Source of the DNA: CF-161 sp035638495
Lineage (GTDB): Bacteria; Chloroflexota; Dormibacteria; Dormibacterales; Dormibacteraceae
Assembly (NCBI GenBank): GCA_035638495.1
Contig: DASQZW010000145.1
Location: 1-28,820, forward strand
Direction of reading: 5' to 3'
DNA length: 28,820 nt
A program made the position numbers and the translations under genes. This document shows, piece by piece, positions 1-6,976 of the stretch (position 1 is its first letter; each line of letters starts with the position of its first letter). The notes below the pieces were generated by a model. It made no database searches, was not told where the DNA came from, and was given only the letters and a program-made list of their open reading frames with translations.

Positions 1-317
1 GCCCCTGGTTCAACGAGGAGGACGTCAAGCTCACCACGACCGGCCTGAGCTCGCTGACGGTCACCATCGTCGTCCAGCGGACCACGGGCGTCAGCTTCAA
101 CGGCGAGTACAACACGGTCGGCGGCCAGATCCTGCAGAGCAACAGCAGCACCGCCTCGGCCGTGACCTGCACGTTCACGCTCGCAAGCGGACAGACGCTG
201 GGCTCCGGGACGTTCACGTTCGCCGCCCAGACCAGCGGCACGGGGACGGTCCACCCCACGGCTGGTGACACGTTCACCGTGACGTCCAGCGCGGGCACCT
301 TGAGCGGACACTTCTAG
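1..317 (+). CDS. Partial C-terminal end of a beta-rich, probably secreted protein
   Basis: The window opens inside a gene. The frame with codons starting at base 3 stays open for 104 residues to a TAG at 315-317. The peptide is dominated by Thr, Ser, Gly and Val, with alternating hydrophobic positions (for example LTVTIVVQRTTG and GTFTFAAQTSGTG) and a single Cys, as in extracellular immunoglobulin-like or adhesin-type beta domains. It ends in ..LSGHF. The N-terminus, and so any signal peptide, lies outside the window. No enzyme motif is visible and I do not recognise the family. It converges on hflX with a strong hairpin between the two stops. That it is coding is well supported by the long, compositionally coherent frame. 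A surface location is inference. Confidence 0.7.
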   Translation, partial: PWFNEEDVKLTTTGLSSLTVTIVVQRTTGVSFNGEYNTVGGQILQSNSSTASAVTCTFTLASGQTLGSGTFTFAAQTSGTGTVHPTAGDTFTVTSSAGTLSGHF

Positions 318-329
318 GCGCGGTTCATC

Positions 330-359
330 CTGCCGCCGGCTCCGTCGAGCCGGCGGCAG
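330..359. terminator. Hairpin between convergent genes, possible bidirectional terminator
   Basis: A perfect 12-bp stem, CTGCCGCCGGCT paired with AGCCGGCGGCAG around a 6-nt loop, lies between the stop of the partial plus-strand gene (317) and the stop of hflX (379). There is no T-tract on either strand, so it is not a canonical intrinsic terminator. Its position between two converging 3' ends makes a termination or transcript-protection role plausible. Confidence 0.5.
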
Positions 360-378
360 CGTGCCGGCTCGGGCGCGG

Positions 379-1653
379 TCAGTCGGTCTGGTACGGCTGG
401 AAGCGGTGCGCCAGCTCGCGCGGCGCCCGGCCGCGCACGTACGTCCCGCGCTCGCGGTACTCGACGCTCTCGAGGCCGCCGTACTGGCGGAGCTCCTGCA
501 GCATCCCCTCCCTGCCGTACGGGATCAGCACCTCCAGCGGGACGTATCGGTCCCCGGTGGCCGCGTCGATCGCGTCGCCCAGGGCGTCCAGGCCCGAGCC
601 GCGGAGGGCCGAGATCGGGACCGGCGCCGCGTACCGCTCGCTGAAGGCCCGCATGGCGCGGCGCAGGGTCACCGGTCCGAGCAGGTCGACCTTGTTCAGC
701 GCCACCACGCGCGGCTTGTCAGCCGCGCCCAGCTCCGCCAGGATCTCGTCCACGGTCCTCGCCTGCTCCTGCGCCGCCTCGGCCGCCGCATCCACCACGT
801 GCAGCACCACGCCCGCGTACGTGACCTCCTCCAGCGTCGCCCGGAACGCAGCCACCAGGTCGGTCGGCAGCTTCTGGATGAATCCCACGGTGTCGGTCAG
901 GAGCACGTCGCGCCCGCCCGGCAGGTGGAGCCGGCGAGTGGTCGGGTCCAGCGTGGCGAAGAGCGAGTCCTCGGCGAGCACGCCGGCGCCCGTCAGCGCG
1001 TTGATCAGCGTCGACTTGCCAGCGTTCGTGTAGCCGACGATGGCGACTGTGGGCAGGTCCGACCGCTGCCGGCCCGCCCGCTGCTGGACGCGCTGCGCAC
1101 GCACCTGCGCCAGCTCCTGCTCCAGGTCGCGCATGCGCCGGCGGATCCGCCGCCGCTCGACCTCGATCTGCGCCTCGCCGGGGCCGCCCCGCGTGCCGAT
1201 GCCGCCCATCTGGCGGTGGTAGTCGTAGGCGCCGACCAGGCGCGGCAGCAGGTGGCGCAGCTGTGCCGCCTCGACCTGCAGCCGGCCCTCGCGGGTCCGG
1301 GCGTGCTGGGCGAAGATGTCCAGGATCAGCTCGGTCCGGTCGACCACCCGCAGGCCGAGCTCCTTCTCCAGGTTGCGCTGCTGCCGCGGGCTCAGGTCCT
1401 CGTTGCAGATGACCAGGTCCAGCCGCAGGTCCTCCCGATGGCCGCGGATCTCGTCAACCTTGCCGCGGCCCACGAACAGCGCCGGCTCGACCTCGTCGCG
1501 CCGCTGGACGTCTGACCCGGCCACCTCACCGCCGGCGGTTCTGGTCAGCTCGGCCAGCTCACGCATCTGCTCGGCAAGGGCCTTCGAGGTGGTCCCCGGC
1601 AGCTGCACGCCGATCAGGTAGGCGCGCTCCGGCGCCGGTCTCGTCTCGATCAA
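379..1653 (-). CDS. hflX: GTPase HflX
   Basis: Ribosome-associated GTPase of the HflX family, 424 residues if translation begins at the TTG at 1653. In other bacteria HflX splits or rescues stalled ribosomes after stress. The N-terminal HflX domain (ALFVGRGKVDEI, then NEDLSPRQQRNLEKEL) is followed by a coiled-coil linker and a G domain with all motifs: GYTNAGKST (G1), FATLDPTTR (G2), DTVGFI (G3), NKVD (G4) and SAL (G5). Upstream the frame stays open deep into miaA, but only as a GC-rich shadow. The TTG overlaps the miaA TGA at 1650-1652 and lies just before the first HflX-like residues (..ERAYLIGVQLPG), so it is the best start. Translational coupling to miaA is likely. The miaA-hflX pairing is common in bacteria. 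Confidence 0.93.
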   Translation of the reverse strand: MIETRPAPERAYLIGVQLPGTTSKALAEQMRELAELTRTAGGEVAGSDVQRRDEVEPALFVGRGKVDEIRGHREDLRLDLVICNEDLSPRQQRNLEKELGLRVVDRTELILDIFAQHARTREGRLQVEAAQLRHLLPRLVGAYDYHRQMGGIGTRGGPGEAQIEVERRRIRRRMRDLEQELAQVRAQRVQQRAGRQRSDLPTVAIVGYTNAGKSTLINALTGAGVLAEDSLFATLDPTTRRLHLPGGRDVLLTDTVGFIQKLPTDLVAAFRATLEEVTYAGVVLHVVDAAAEAAQEQARTVDEILAELGAADKPRVVALNKVDLLGPVTLRRAMRAFSERYAAPVPISALRGSGLDALGDAIDAATGDRYVPLEVLIPYGREGMLQELRQYGGLESVEYRERGTYVRGRAPRELAHRFQPYQTD

Positions 1654-2555
1654 ATACCGTGCTCTCGCAGGAATCCAAGGATAGCGGGCAGCGGGTCGGC
1701 CGTCGCGTCGAACCACGTGATGGCGGGGTTGCGCCGCAGCCACCGCAGCTGGCGCCGCGCGTACCGGCGGTTGGCCCGCGCCATCACCTCCGGCAGCTCG
1801 TCCGGCTCGATTTCGCCCCGGATGCACCGCACCGCCTCCGCGTAGCCGATGCCGGTCAGCACGGGCGCGCCGGGCGGCACGCCGTTGGCCAGCGCCGCTC
1901 GGGTCTCCTCGACGAGCCCGCGCTCGACCTGCCGGCGCGAGCGCTCGGTGAGCCGGCGATCGATGACGTCCAGGGCGGCAGTCAGGCCGACCCGCAGGGG
2001 GGTCCAGGCCGGAGGGCGCCGCGTACGGCGCTCCGCCAGCGGGGGCCCCGCGACCTCCAGCACCTCGATGGCCCGGACCAGGCGGACCGGGTTGCGCTCG
2101 TCGACTCGCGCCTCGGGGTCCAGTCGCCGCACCATGCCGGCCAGCTCGGCGACCGGCACGCGCTCGAGCTCCGCGCGCCGCTCCGGACGGGGCGGCACAC
2201 CGGCCAGCGAGAAGCCCTCGGCGAGCGCGTCCGCCCAGAGCATGCTGCCGCCCTCGACGATGGGGACCCTGCCGCGCGCCGTGACGCCGGCGATGGCCGC
2301 GTTGGCCGCCTCGACGAATTCGAACGCCGTGTAGGTGGTGCGCGGGTCGGCCACGCCGACCAGGTGGTACCGCACCTCGCGCATGTCCTCGGGGGACGGC
2401 TTGTTCGTGGCGATGTCCAGGCGGTCGTACACCTGGCGCGAGTCGCAGACCACGATCTCGCCGCCGAGCTCGCGCGCGAGCTCGAACGCGGCCCGGCTCT
2501 TGCCGATCCCGGTCGGCCCGAGGATCATCGGCACCTGCGTCATGACGCCGCCCAT
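1650..2555 (-). CDS. miaA: tRNA dimethylallyltransferase MiaA
   Basis: Transfers a dimethylallyl group from DMAPP to N6 of A37 in tRNAs reading UNN codons, making i6A. i6A is the substrate of MiaB, also encoded here. Visible are the P-loop GPTGIGKS near the N-terminus, the CDSRQVY segment carrying the catalytic Asp, IATNKPSPED, and a C-terminal RRYARRQLRWLRRNP segment typical of the family. The ATG at 2555 has AGGAG eight bases upstream, giving 301 residues. A GTG at 2564 and an ATG at 2543 are weaker alternatives. It follows the histidine kinase gene almost without a gap and overlaps hflX, so it looks like the third gene of a regulator-kinase-miaA-hflX transcript. Length is normal for the family. 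Confidence 0.93.
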   Translation of the reverse strand: MGGVMTQVPMILGPTGIGKSRAAFELARELGGEIVVCDSRQVYDRLDIATNKPSPEDMREVRYHLVGVADPRTTYTAFEFVEAANAAIAGVTARGRVPIVEGGSMLWADALAEGFSLAGVPPRPERRAELERVPVAELAGMVRRLDPEARVDERNPVRLVRAIEVLEVAGPPLAERRTRRPPAWTPLRVGLTAALDVIDRRLTERSRRQVERGLVEETRAALANGVPPGAPVLTGIGYAEAVRCIRGEIEPDELPEVMARANRRYARRQLRWLRRNPAITWFDATADPLPAILGFLREHGI

Positions 2556-2566
2556 CGTAGGCACTC

Positions 2567-3835
2567 CTACTGCACCGGCAGCCGGAGGCGGAAGCGGGCC
2601 CCGCCGCCGTCACCGTCCACCAGTTCGATCGACCCGCCATGGGCGCGGGCCACGGCCGCCGACAGCGCCAGGCCCAGGCCGGCGCCGCCCGCGTCGCGCG
2701 AGCGGGCGGGGTCGAGGCGCGCGAACCGCTGGAAGATGCGGTCTCGCTGGGCGGGCGGCACGCCCGGGCCACGGTCGGCGACGTCGAACTGCCACTCGCG
2801 CTCGTGGCGGCGCGCGCTCAGGACGACCGAGCTGCCTACTGGGCCGTGTCGCAGCGCGTTGTCGAGCAGGTTGTCGAGCACCCGCCGGAGCAGGTGCGGA
2901 TCGGCGGCAAGCGTTCCGGAGGCCGGGGCGTCGACCGCGATCGTCACGCCTCGAACCGCCGCGGCGGCGCGCCAGCGGGCGGCCGTCTCCTCCACCAGGT
3001 CGGCCACGTCGACCGCCGCCGGGCTCGGCACCAGCCGGCCGGCATCGGCCTGCGCCAGGAGCAGCAGCTGGTCGACCACACGGCCCAGATGCTCCACCTC
3101 GCCGCCAACACGCGCGAGCACCGCCCGGTACTCCGCGGCCGGCCGGTCCCTGGCCAGCGCCACGTCGACCTCCGTCCGCATCAGCGCGAGCGGCGCGCGC
3201 AGCTCGTGCGAAGCGTCCGCCGTGAACCGGCGCAGCGTCTCGAAGCTCACGCGCACGGGGCGCAGCGCGTGCGTGACCAGCACCCAGGCCAGCCCGCCTC
3301 CGATGGCGACCAGCAGGCCGCCGCCCACCACCAGGGCCCCGAGCAGCCGCTGCGTGAACGTCTGCAGGTCGGCGGAGGAGAGGCTGACCACGATCGCGGC
3401 CCGCTGGTCACCGACCGGCTGGAGCGCCGCGTACAGGCGGCGGTCGCCGCCCGTGGCGTCGCCGATGTCGATCGGACCCACCGACGAGCCGCCCAGCACG
3501 CGCCCGGCCACCTCCGCCAGGTACGTCGGGCTCAGGCTCTGGGCCGGCGTCTGAATCAGCAGCCCGCTGCCGGTGTAGACGTCCACCTCGACCGGCTGCC
3601 GCGACGCACCCGCCAGGTCCGGCAGCTGGCCGGGCGGATAGACGACCTGGCCGTCACGCAGGTCCAGGGCGTTGGCCACGGCGCTCCACTGGTCGAAAAG
3701 CGCCTGGTCCTCCTGGTTGCGGGCGGGGACCGTCGCGAGCTCGAAGACGGCGGCCACCGCCACGGCGACCGCGACCGCGAGGACGCCCACCTGCACGAGC
3801 ACCAACCGGGCCCGGGTCGAGCGAAGGAACCGCAT
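2567..3835 (-). CDS. Membrane sensor histidine kinase (two-component system with the OmpR-type regulator at 3842-4516)
   Basis: Sensor kinase of 422 residues. A first membrane segment (about residues 11-32) is followed by an extracellular sensor region of about 130 residues and a second membrane segment (about 164-187). The cytoplasmic part has an H-box FTADASHELRAP with His210 as phosphoacceptor, an N-box LLDNALRHGP, the G1 box DRGPGV and the G2 box GAGLGLA. Only about 17 residues separate the second membrane helix from the H-box, so there is no full HAMP domain; this short juxtamembrane type is known among OmpR-partner kinases. Its ATG lies 6 nt after the regulator stop, and miaA follows 11 nt after its own stop. 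The signal is unknown. Confidence 0.92.
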   Translation of the reverse strand: MRFLRSTRARLVLVQVGVLAVAVAVAVAAVFELATVPARNQEDQALFDQWSAVANALDLRDGQVVYPPGQLPDLAGASRQPVEVDVYTGSGLLIQTPAQSLSPTYLAEVAGRVLGGSSVGPIDIGDATGGDRRLYAALQPVGDQRAAIVVSLSSADLQTFTQRLLGALVVGGGLLVAIGGGLAWVLVTHALRPVRVSFETLRRFTADASHELRAPLALMRTEVDVALARDRPAAEYRAVLARVGGEVEHLGRVVDQLLLLAQADAGRLVPSPAAVDVADLVEETAARWRAAAAVRGVTIAVDAPASGTLAADPHLLRRVLDNLLDNALRHGPVGSSVVLSARRHEREWQFDVADRGPGVPPAQRDRIFQRFARLDPARSRDAGGAGLGLALSAAVARAHGGSIELVDGDGGGARFRLRLPVQ

Positions 3836-3841
3836 CGCGGG

Positions 3842-4516
3842 TCAGGCGCCGTCGAAGCGGTACCCGGCGCCCCTGACGGTGGTGATCGGGTCGCCCGCCC
3901 CCGCCCCGGCGAGCTTCCGGCGCAGCCGGCCGATGTACACCTCGACCAGGTTGTCGCCGTCCTCCAGATCGAAGTCCCAGACGTTCTCCAGGATGCGGTC
4001 GCGGCTGAGGAGCAGCCCGCGGTGCAGCATCAGGAACTCGAGCACGGCGAACTCTCTGGCGGTCAGGGCGACCTCGGCGCCGGCGACGGTCGCCCGGTGG
4101 GCGCCGGTGTCGAGGCGGAGCTGGCCGGCTTCCAGGACCGCGGTCCGGTCCGGCAGATGGCGGCGGCTCAGCGCGCGGACCCGGGCGACCAGCTCCCGCA
4201 GGGCAAACGGCTTGACCAGGTAGTCGTCGGCTCCGGACTCCAGCCCGCGAACGCGGTCCTCGACGGCGCCAAGGCCGGTCAGCATCAGGATCGGAGCCGT
4301 GTTGCGCAGGCGGCGCAGCTCACGCGCCACCGCGAAGCCGTCCCGGCGTCCGGGAAGCATGACGTCGAGCACGATCACGTCGTACGGGGCCGCCGCGGCG
4401 GCGGCCAGCGCCTCGTCGCCGGCGCCGGCCGTGTCCACGGCCATGCCCAGCTCCTCCAGGCCGCGGTGCAGGCTGGCGGCCAGCTCGGCGTCGTCCTCCA
4501 CCAGCAGAAGCCGCAT
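3842..4516 (-). CDS. OmpR/PhoB-family response regulator
   Basis: Transcriptional regulator of 224 residues. The receiver domain (1-117) has acidic residues Glu7, Asp8 and Asp9, phosphoacceptor Asp51 in LDVMLPG, Thr80 and Lys102 in YLVKPF. A C-terminal winged helix (about 130-222) ends in the characteristic TTVRGAGYRFDG. The loop after the phosphorylation site reads LPGRRDGF, one residue longer than the usual LPGxDGF. It is the first gene of the minus-strand run regulator, kinase, miaA, hflX. The 82-bp gap to the divergent lipoprotein gene holds three in-phase GAACG repeats, which are candidate binding sites for this protein. Confidence 0.93.
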   Translation of the reverse strand: MRLLLVEDDAELAASLHRGLEELGMAVDTAGAGDEALAAAAAAPYDVIVLDVMLPGRRDGFAVARELRRLRNTAPILMLTGLGAVEDRVRGLESGADDYLVKPFALRELVARVRALSRRHLPDRTAVLEAGQLRLDTGAHRATVAGAEVALTAREFAVLEFLMLHRGLLLSRDRILENVWDFDLEDGDNLVEVYIGRLRRKLAGAGAGDPITTVRGAGYRFDGA

Positions 4517-4542
4517 CGGGGCACAGCATAGGGGCCGCCGCT

Positions 4543-4579
4543 GAACGCCGGCGAACGGGTTAGCTGCGCGTCAGGAACG
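4543..4579. promoter_or_regulatory. Three direct GAACG repeats in a divergent promoter region
   Basis: GAACG occurs at 4543-4547, 4553-4557 and 4575-4579 in the same orientation. The spacings of 10 and 22 bp are about one and two helical turns. OmpR-family regulators usually bind direct repeats about 10-11 bp apart, so this could be the site for the adjacent regulator acting on its own operon, on the lipoprotein gene, or on both. A TACGAT hexamer at 4585-4590 could be the -10 of the lipoprotein gene, but no convincing -35 is visible. Confidence 0.35.
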
Positions 4580-4598
4580 CCGCCTACGATGCCGGCCC

Positions 4599-5222
4599 AT
4601 GAGGTCCTGGAGCCCGCTGCTGATCGTGATCGGGCTGCTGCTCGCCGCCTGCCAGACGCCCGGCCCGCGGACGCCCGTCGCGGTGAACCACGTGCCCACG
4701 ACACCGACGGCCAGCCAGGCAGCGCCGGCAGCGCCGGCCCGCACGCCCGTTCCCACCCCGACGCAGGCCCGGCCGGCCACCGATCGCTGCCACACCGTCG
4801 GCCTGCTGATCAGCTTCGCGGGCTCGCAGGGTGCGGCCGGCACGATCGTCGACACGTTCCGCGTGGCCAACACCCAGCCGTCCGCCTGCACCGTGTACGG
4901 GTTCGTCGGCATGCTCATGCTCGACTCGAGTGGTGCGCCGCTGACCACGCGCGTCGTGCGCAACGGCGGCATCTTCACGACGCAGGCGGGACCGAGCCAC
5001 TTCCTGCTCCAGCCGGCCACCGCGGCGTCGTTCCAGGCCGCCTGGTCGGACGTGCCGCACGGGTCGGAGACGACCTGCCCGCAGGCAGCGCGGCTCGAGA
5101 TCACGCCGCCGGACGAGTTCGACCACACGGTCATCCCGGTCACCGGCTGGAACCTGGCCCCCTGCGGCGCGGGCGAGATCGACGTGACGCCGATCCGGGC
5201 CGCGGGCGTCGGCCCCGCCTGA
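4599..5222 (+). CDS. DUF4232-like lipoprotein
   Basis: A 207-residue exported lipoprotein of unknown function. The N-terminus MRSWSPLLIVIGLLLAAC is a lipoprotein signal peptide with lipobox LLAAC and lipidated Cys18. It is followed by a Pro/Thr/Ala-rich tether (about 19-60) and a globular domain with DUF4232-like features: an early Cys, a ..VANTQPSACTVYGFVG segment, LMLDSSGAPL and a late Cys-containing end. The four Cys of the mature domain may form disulfides outside the membrane. It is divergent from the two-component system, so it may be a target of it or may feed into its sensor; that is inference from position only. Its stop lies 10 nt from the mutL stop. Confidence 0.8.
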   Translation: MRSWSPLLIVIGLLLAACQTPGPRTPVAVNHVPTTPTASQAAPAAPARTPVPTPTQARPATDRCHTVGLLISFAGSQGAAGTIVDTFRVANTQPSACTVYGFVGMLMLDSSGAPLTTRVVRNGGIFTTQAGPSHFLLQPATAASFQAAWSDVPHGSETTCPQAARLEITPPDEFDHTVIPVTGWNLAPCGAGEIDVTPIRAAGVGPA

Positions 5223-5232
5223 GCGAGCGGGC

Positions 5233-6897
5233 TCAGTAGTTGCGCTTGAAGTGGCGCCGGAGCTCCTGCCACGAGAGCACCAGCCGGGTCGGGCGGCCGT
5301 GCGGGCAGGTGATCGAGCCGTCCGCGACCTCCAGTTCGGCCAGCAGTTGGCGCTGCTCGGACGGGTCCATCCGGTCGCCGAAGCGGACGGCCGAGTGGCA
5401 CGCGAGCGAGGACGCCGCCTCCTTCAGCGCCTCGTCCGGGCGGGAGTCGGCCAGCACCGCCAGCAGCTCGCGCAGCGCCGGCGCCGCTCGATCCGGCGGC
5501 GTCTCGGCCGGCGCGGCGGTCAGCCGCAGCGTCCGCGGACCGAACTCCTCGACCTCGAACCCGAGCGCGCGGAGGCGCGTCCGGTGATCCGACGCCGCCG
5601 CGACCTGGGCCGGCTCCAGGTCCACCGTCTCGGGGAGCAGCAGCGCCTGGCTCGGCGCGGCCAGGCTGCGCGACTCCAGCCGGGCCAGGAACCGGTTGTA
5701 GAGGACCCGCTCGTGGGCGGCGTGCTGGTCGACAAGCACCACCCCCTCCTCGCACTCCGCCACCAGGTAGCCCTCCATCACCTGCCCCAGCGGCCGCAGC
5801 GGCGACTCCAGAAGTCCCGCCACGGGCGACGGCGCGGGCAGCGCCGCGGGCGCCGCACCCGCCGCGGCCAGGTGCAGTCGAGGCGAGTGCCACTCTCGCA
5901 CCACGCCCGCGGCGGCCGCCGGCGGCCGCAGCTCGTACGGGGCGCTGCCCGTCAGCGCCGCACGCACGGCTCGCTGGACGTCCGCGAACAGCGCCCGCTC
6001 GGCGCGGAACCGGACCTCCCGCTTGGTCGGGTGCACGTTCACGTCCACCGCCTCCGGATCCACCGTCAGGTCGACCACCGCCACCGGGTAGCGGCCCCGC
6101 TCCAGCGACCCCAGGTAGCACTCCTCGATCGCGAACTGCAGCGCGCGTGACGCCGCCGGCCGGCGGTTGACCGCCAGCAGGATCGCGTCGCGGCTGCCGC
6201 GGCTGAGCCGCGGCTGGGACACCAGGCCGCGCACCCCGTCGCCGTCCACGGACAGCAGTTCGGCCGCCACCGCGGCGCCCAGCACCGCGGCGGCCGCCGC
6301 GCGGGCGTCGCCGTCGCCGCTGGTGCGCAGCGCCGATCGGCCCTCGACCGTCAGCTCGAACCGCACCTCCGGGTAGAGCAGCGCATACGACTGCACGGTC
6401 TTGACGCACGCGGCCGACTCCGTCGCCTCGCTCTTGAGGAACTTCAGCCGCGCCGGCGTGTTGGCGAACAGGTCGCGCACCTCGACGACCGTGCCGGGCA
6501 CCTGGATCGCCGCGCCCTCCTCCGCCACGTCGCCGGCGCGCAGCCGGACGCGGCCGCCGCCGCTGCGGCACTCGACATCGCCAACGGCTGCCACGCTGGC
6601 CAGCGCCTCGCCGCGGAAGCCCAGCGAGGTGATCGCCGCGAGGTCGGCCAGCGTGGCGACCTTGCTGGTCGCGTGCCGCTGGAAGGCGAGGCGCAGCTCG
6701 CCGGCCGGGATGCCGTGGCCGTCGTCGGCGACGCGCACGAGCGTCCGGCCCGCGCCCCTGACCTCGACGCTGACGCGCCGCGCGCCAGCGTCGAGCGCGT
6801 TCTCGACGAGCTCTTTGACGACCGCCGCGGGCCGCTCGACGACCTCGCCCGCGGCGATGGCATCGGCGACCTGCGGCGGCAGGACGCGGATGGTCAT
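5233..6897 (-). CDS. mutL: DNA mismatch repair protein MutL
   Basis: Mismatch-repair ATPase, 554 residues from the ATG at 6897 (MTIRVLPPQVADAIAAGEVV). GHKL ATPase motifs are clear: ENALDAGA (33-40), ADDGHGIP (57-64) and SLGFRGEALASV (91-102). The C-terminal dimerisation domain carries endonuclease-type motifs: DQHAAHE (390-396), ACHSAVRFGD (499-508) and CPHGRP (531-536). In the first of these the family pattern DQHA-x2-E-x4-E ends in Asn401 instead of Glu. No mutH is visible, which fits a nicking-type MutL. It is 79 bp downstream of mutS, and that gap contains a short direct repeat. It is convergent with the lipoprotein gene. Confidence 0.96.
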   Translation of the reverse strand: MTIRVLPPQVADAIAAGEVVERPAAVVKELVENALDAGARRVSVEVRGAGRTLVRVADDGHGIPAGELRLAFQRHATSKVATLADLAAITSLGFRGEALASVAAVGDVECRSGGGRVRLRAGDVAEEGAAIQVPGTVVEVRDLFANTPARLKFLKSEATESAACVKTVQSYALLYPEVRFELTVEGRSALRTSGDGDARAAAAAVLGAAVAAELLSVDGDGVRGLVSQPRLSRGSRDAILLAVNRRPAASRALQFAIEECYLGSLERGRYPVAVVDLTVDPEAVDVNVHPTKREVRFRAERALFADVQRAVRAALTGSAPYELRPPAAAAGVVREWHSPRLHLAAAGAAPAALPAPSPVAGLLESPLRPLGQVMEGYLVAECEEGVVLVDQHAAHERVLYNRFLARLESRSLAAPSQALLLPETVDLEPAQVAAASDHRTRLRALGFEVEEFGPRTLRLTAAPAETPPDRAAPALRELLAVLADSRPDEALKEAASSLACHSAVRFGDRMDPSEQRQLLAELEVADGSITCPHGRPTRLVLSWQELRRHFKRNY

Positions 6898-6905
6898 TCG
6901 CGCAT

Positions 6906-6961
6906 TGGTCCGCACGAGCGCTTCAACGGCCTCGAGAACCGCCCACTGGTCCGCACGAGCG
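6906..6961. repeat. Short direct repeat in the mutS-mutL gap
   Basis: The 15-mer TGGTCCGCACGAGCG occurs at 6906-6920 and 6947-6961, a period of 41 bp. The first copy with its flanks (from CATTGGTCC) matches the hairpin repeat at 19697-19775 at 17 of 24 aligned positions, sharing GGTCC and GCGCTTC, but lacks the palindrome. It may be a decayed member of the same intergenic family. Confidence 0.5.
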
Positions 6962-6976
6962 ATTCGGAGCGGGAGC

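Noticed and set aside
379..2772. A single 797-codon hflX reading through miaA
   Set aside because: HflX homology starts near residue 5 after the TTG at 1653; upstream residues are shadow of miaA and the kinase gene.
1659..4531. Two overlapping plus-strand open frames of about 630 codons each opposite miaA, the histidine kinase and the response regulator
   Set aside because: Composition is Arg/Ala/Pro/Gln-rich shadow translation; the minus-strand genes have clear catalytic motifs and ribosome-binding sites.
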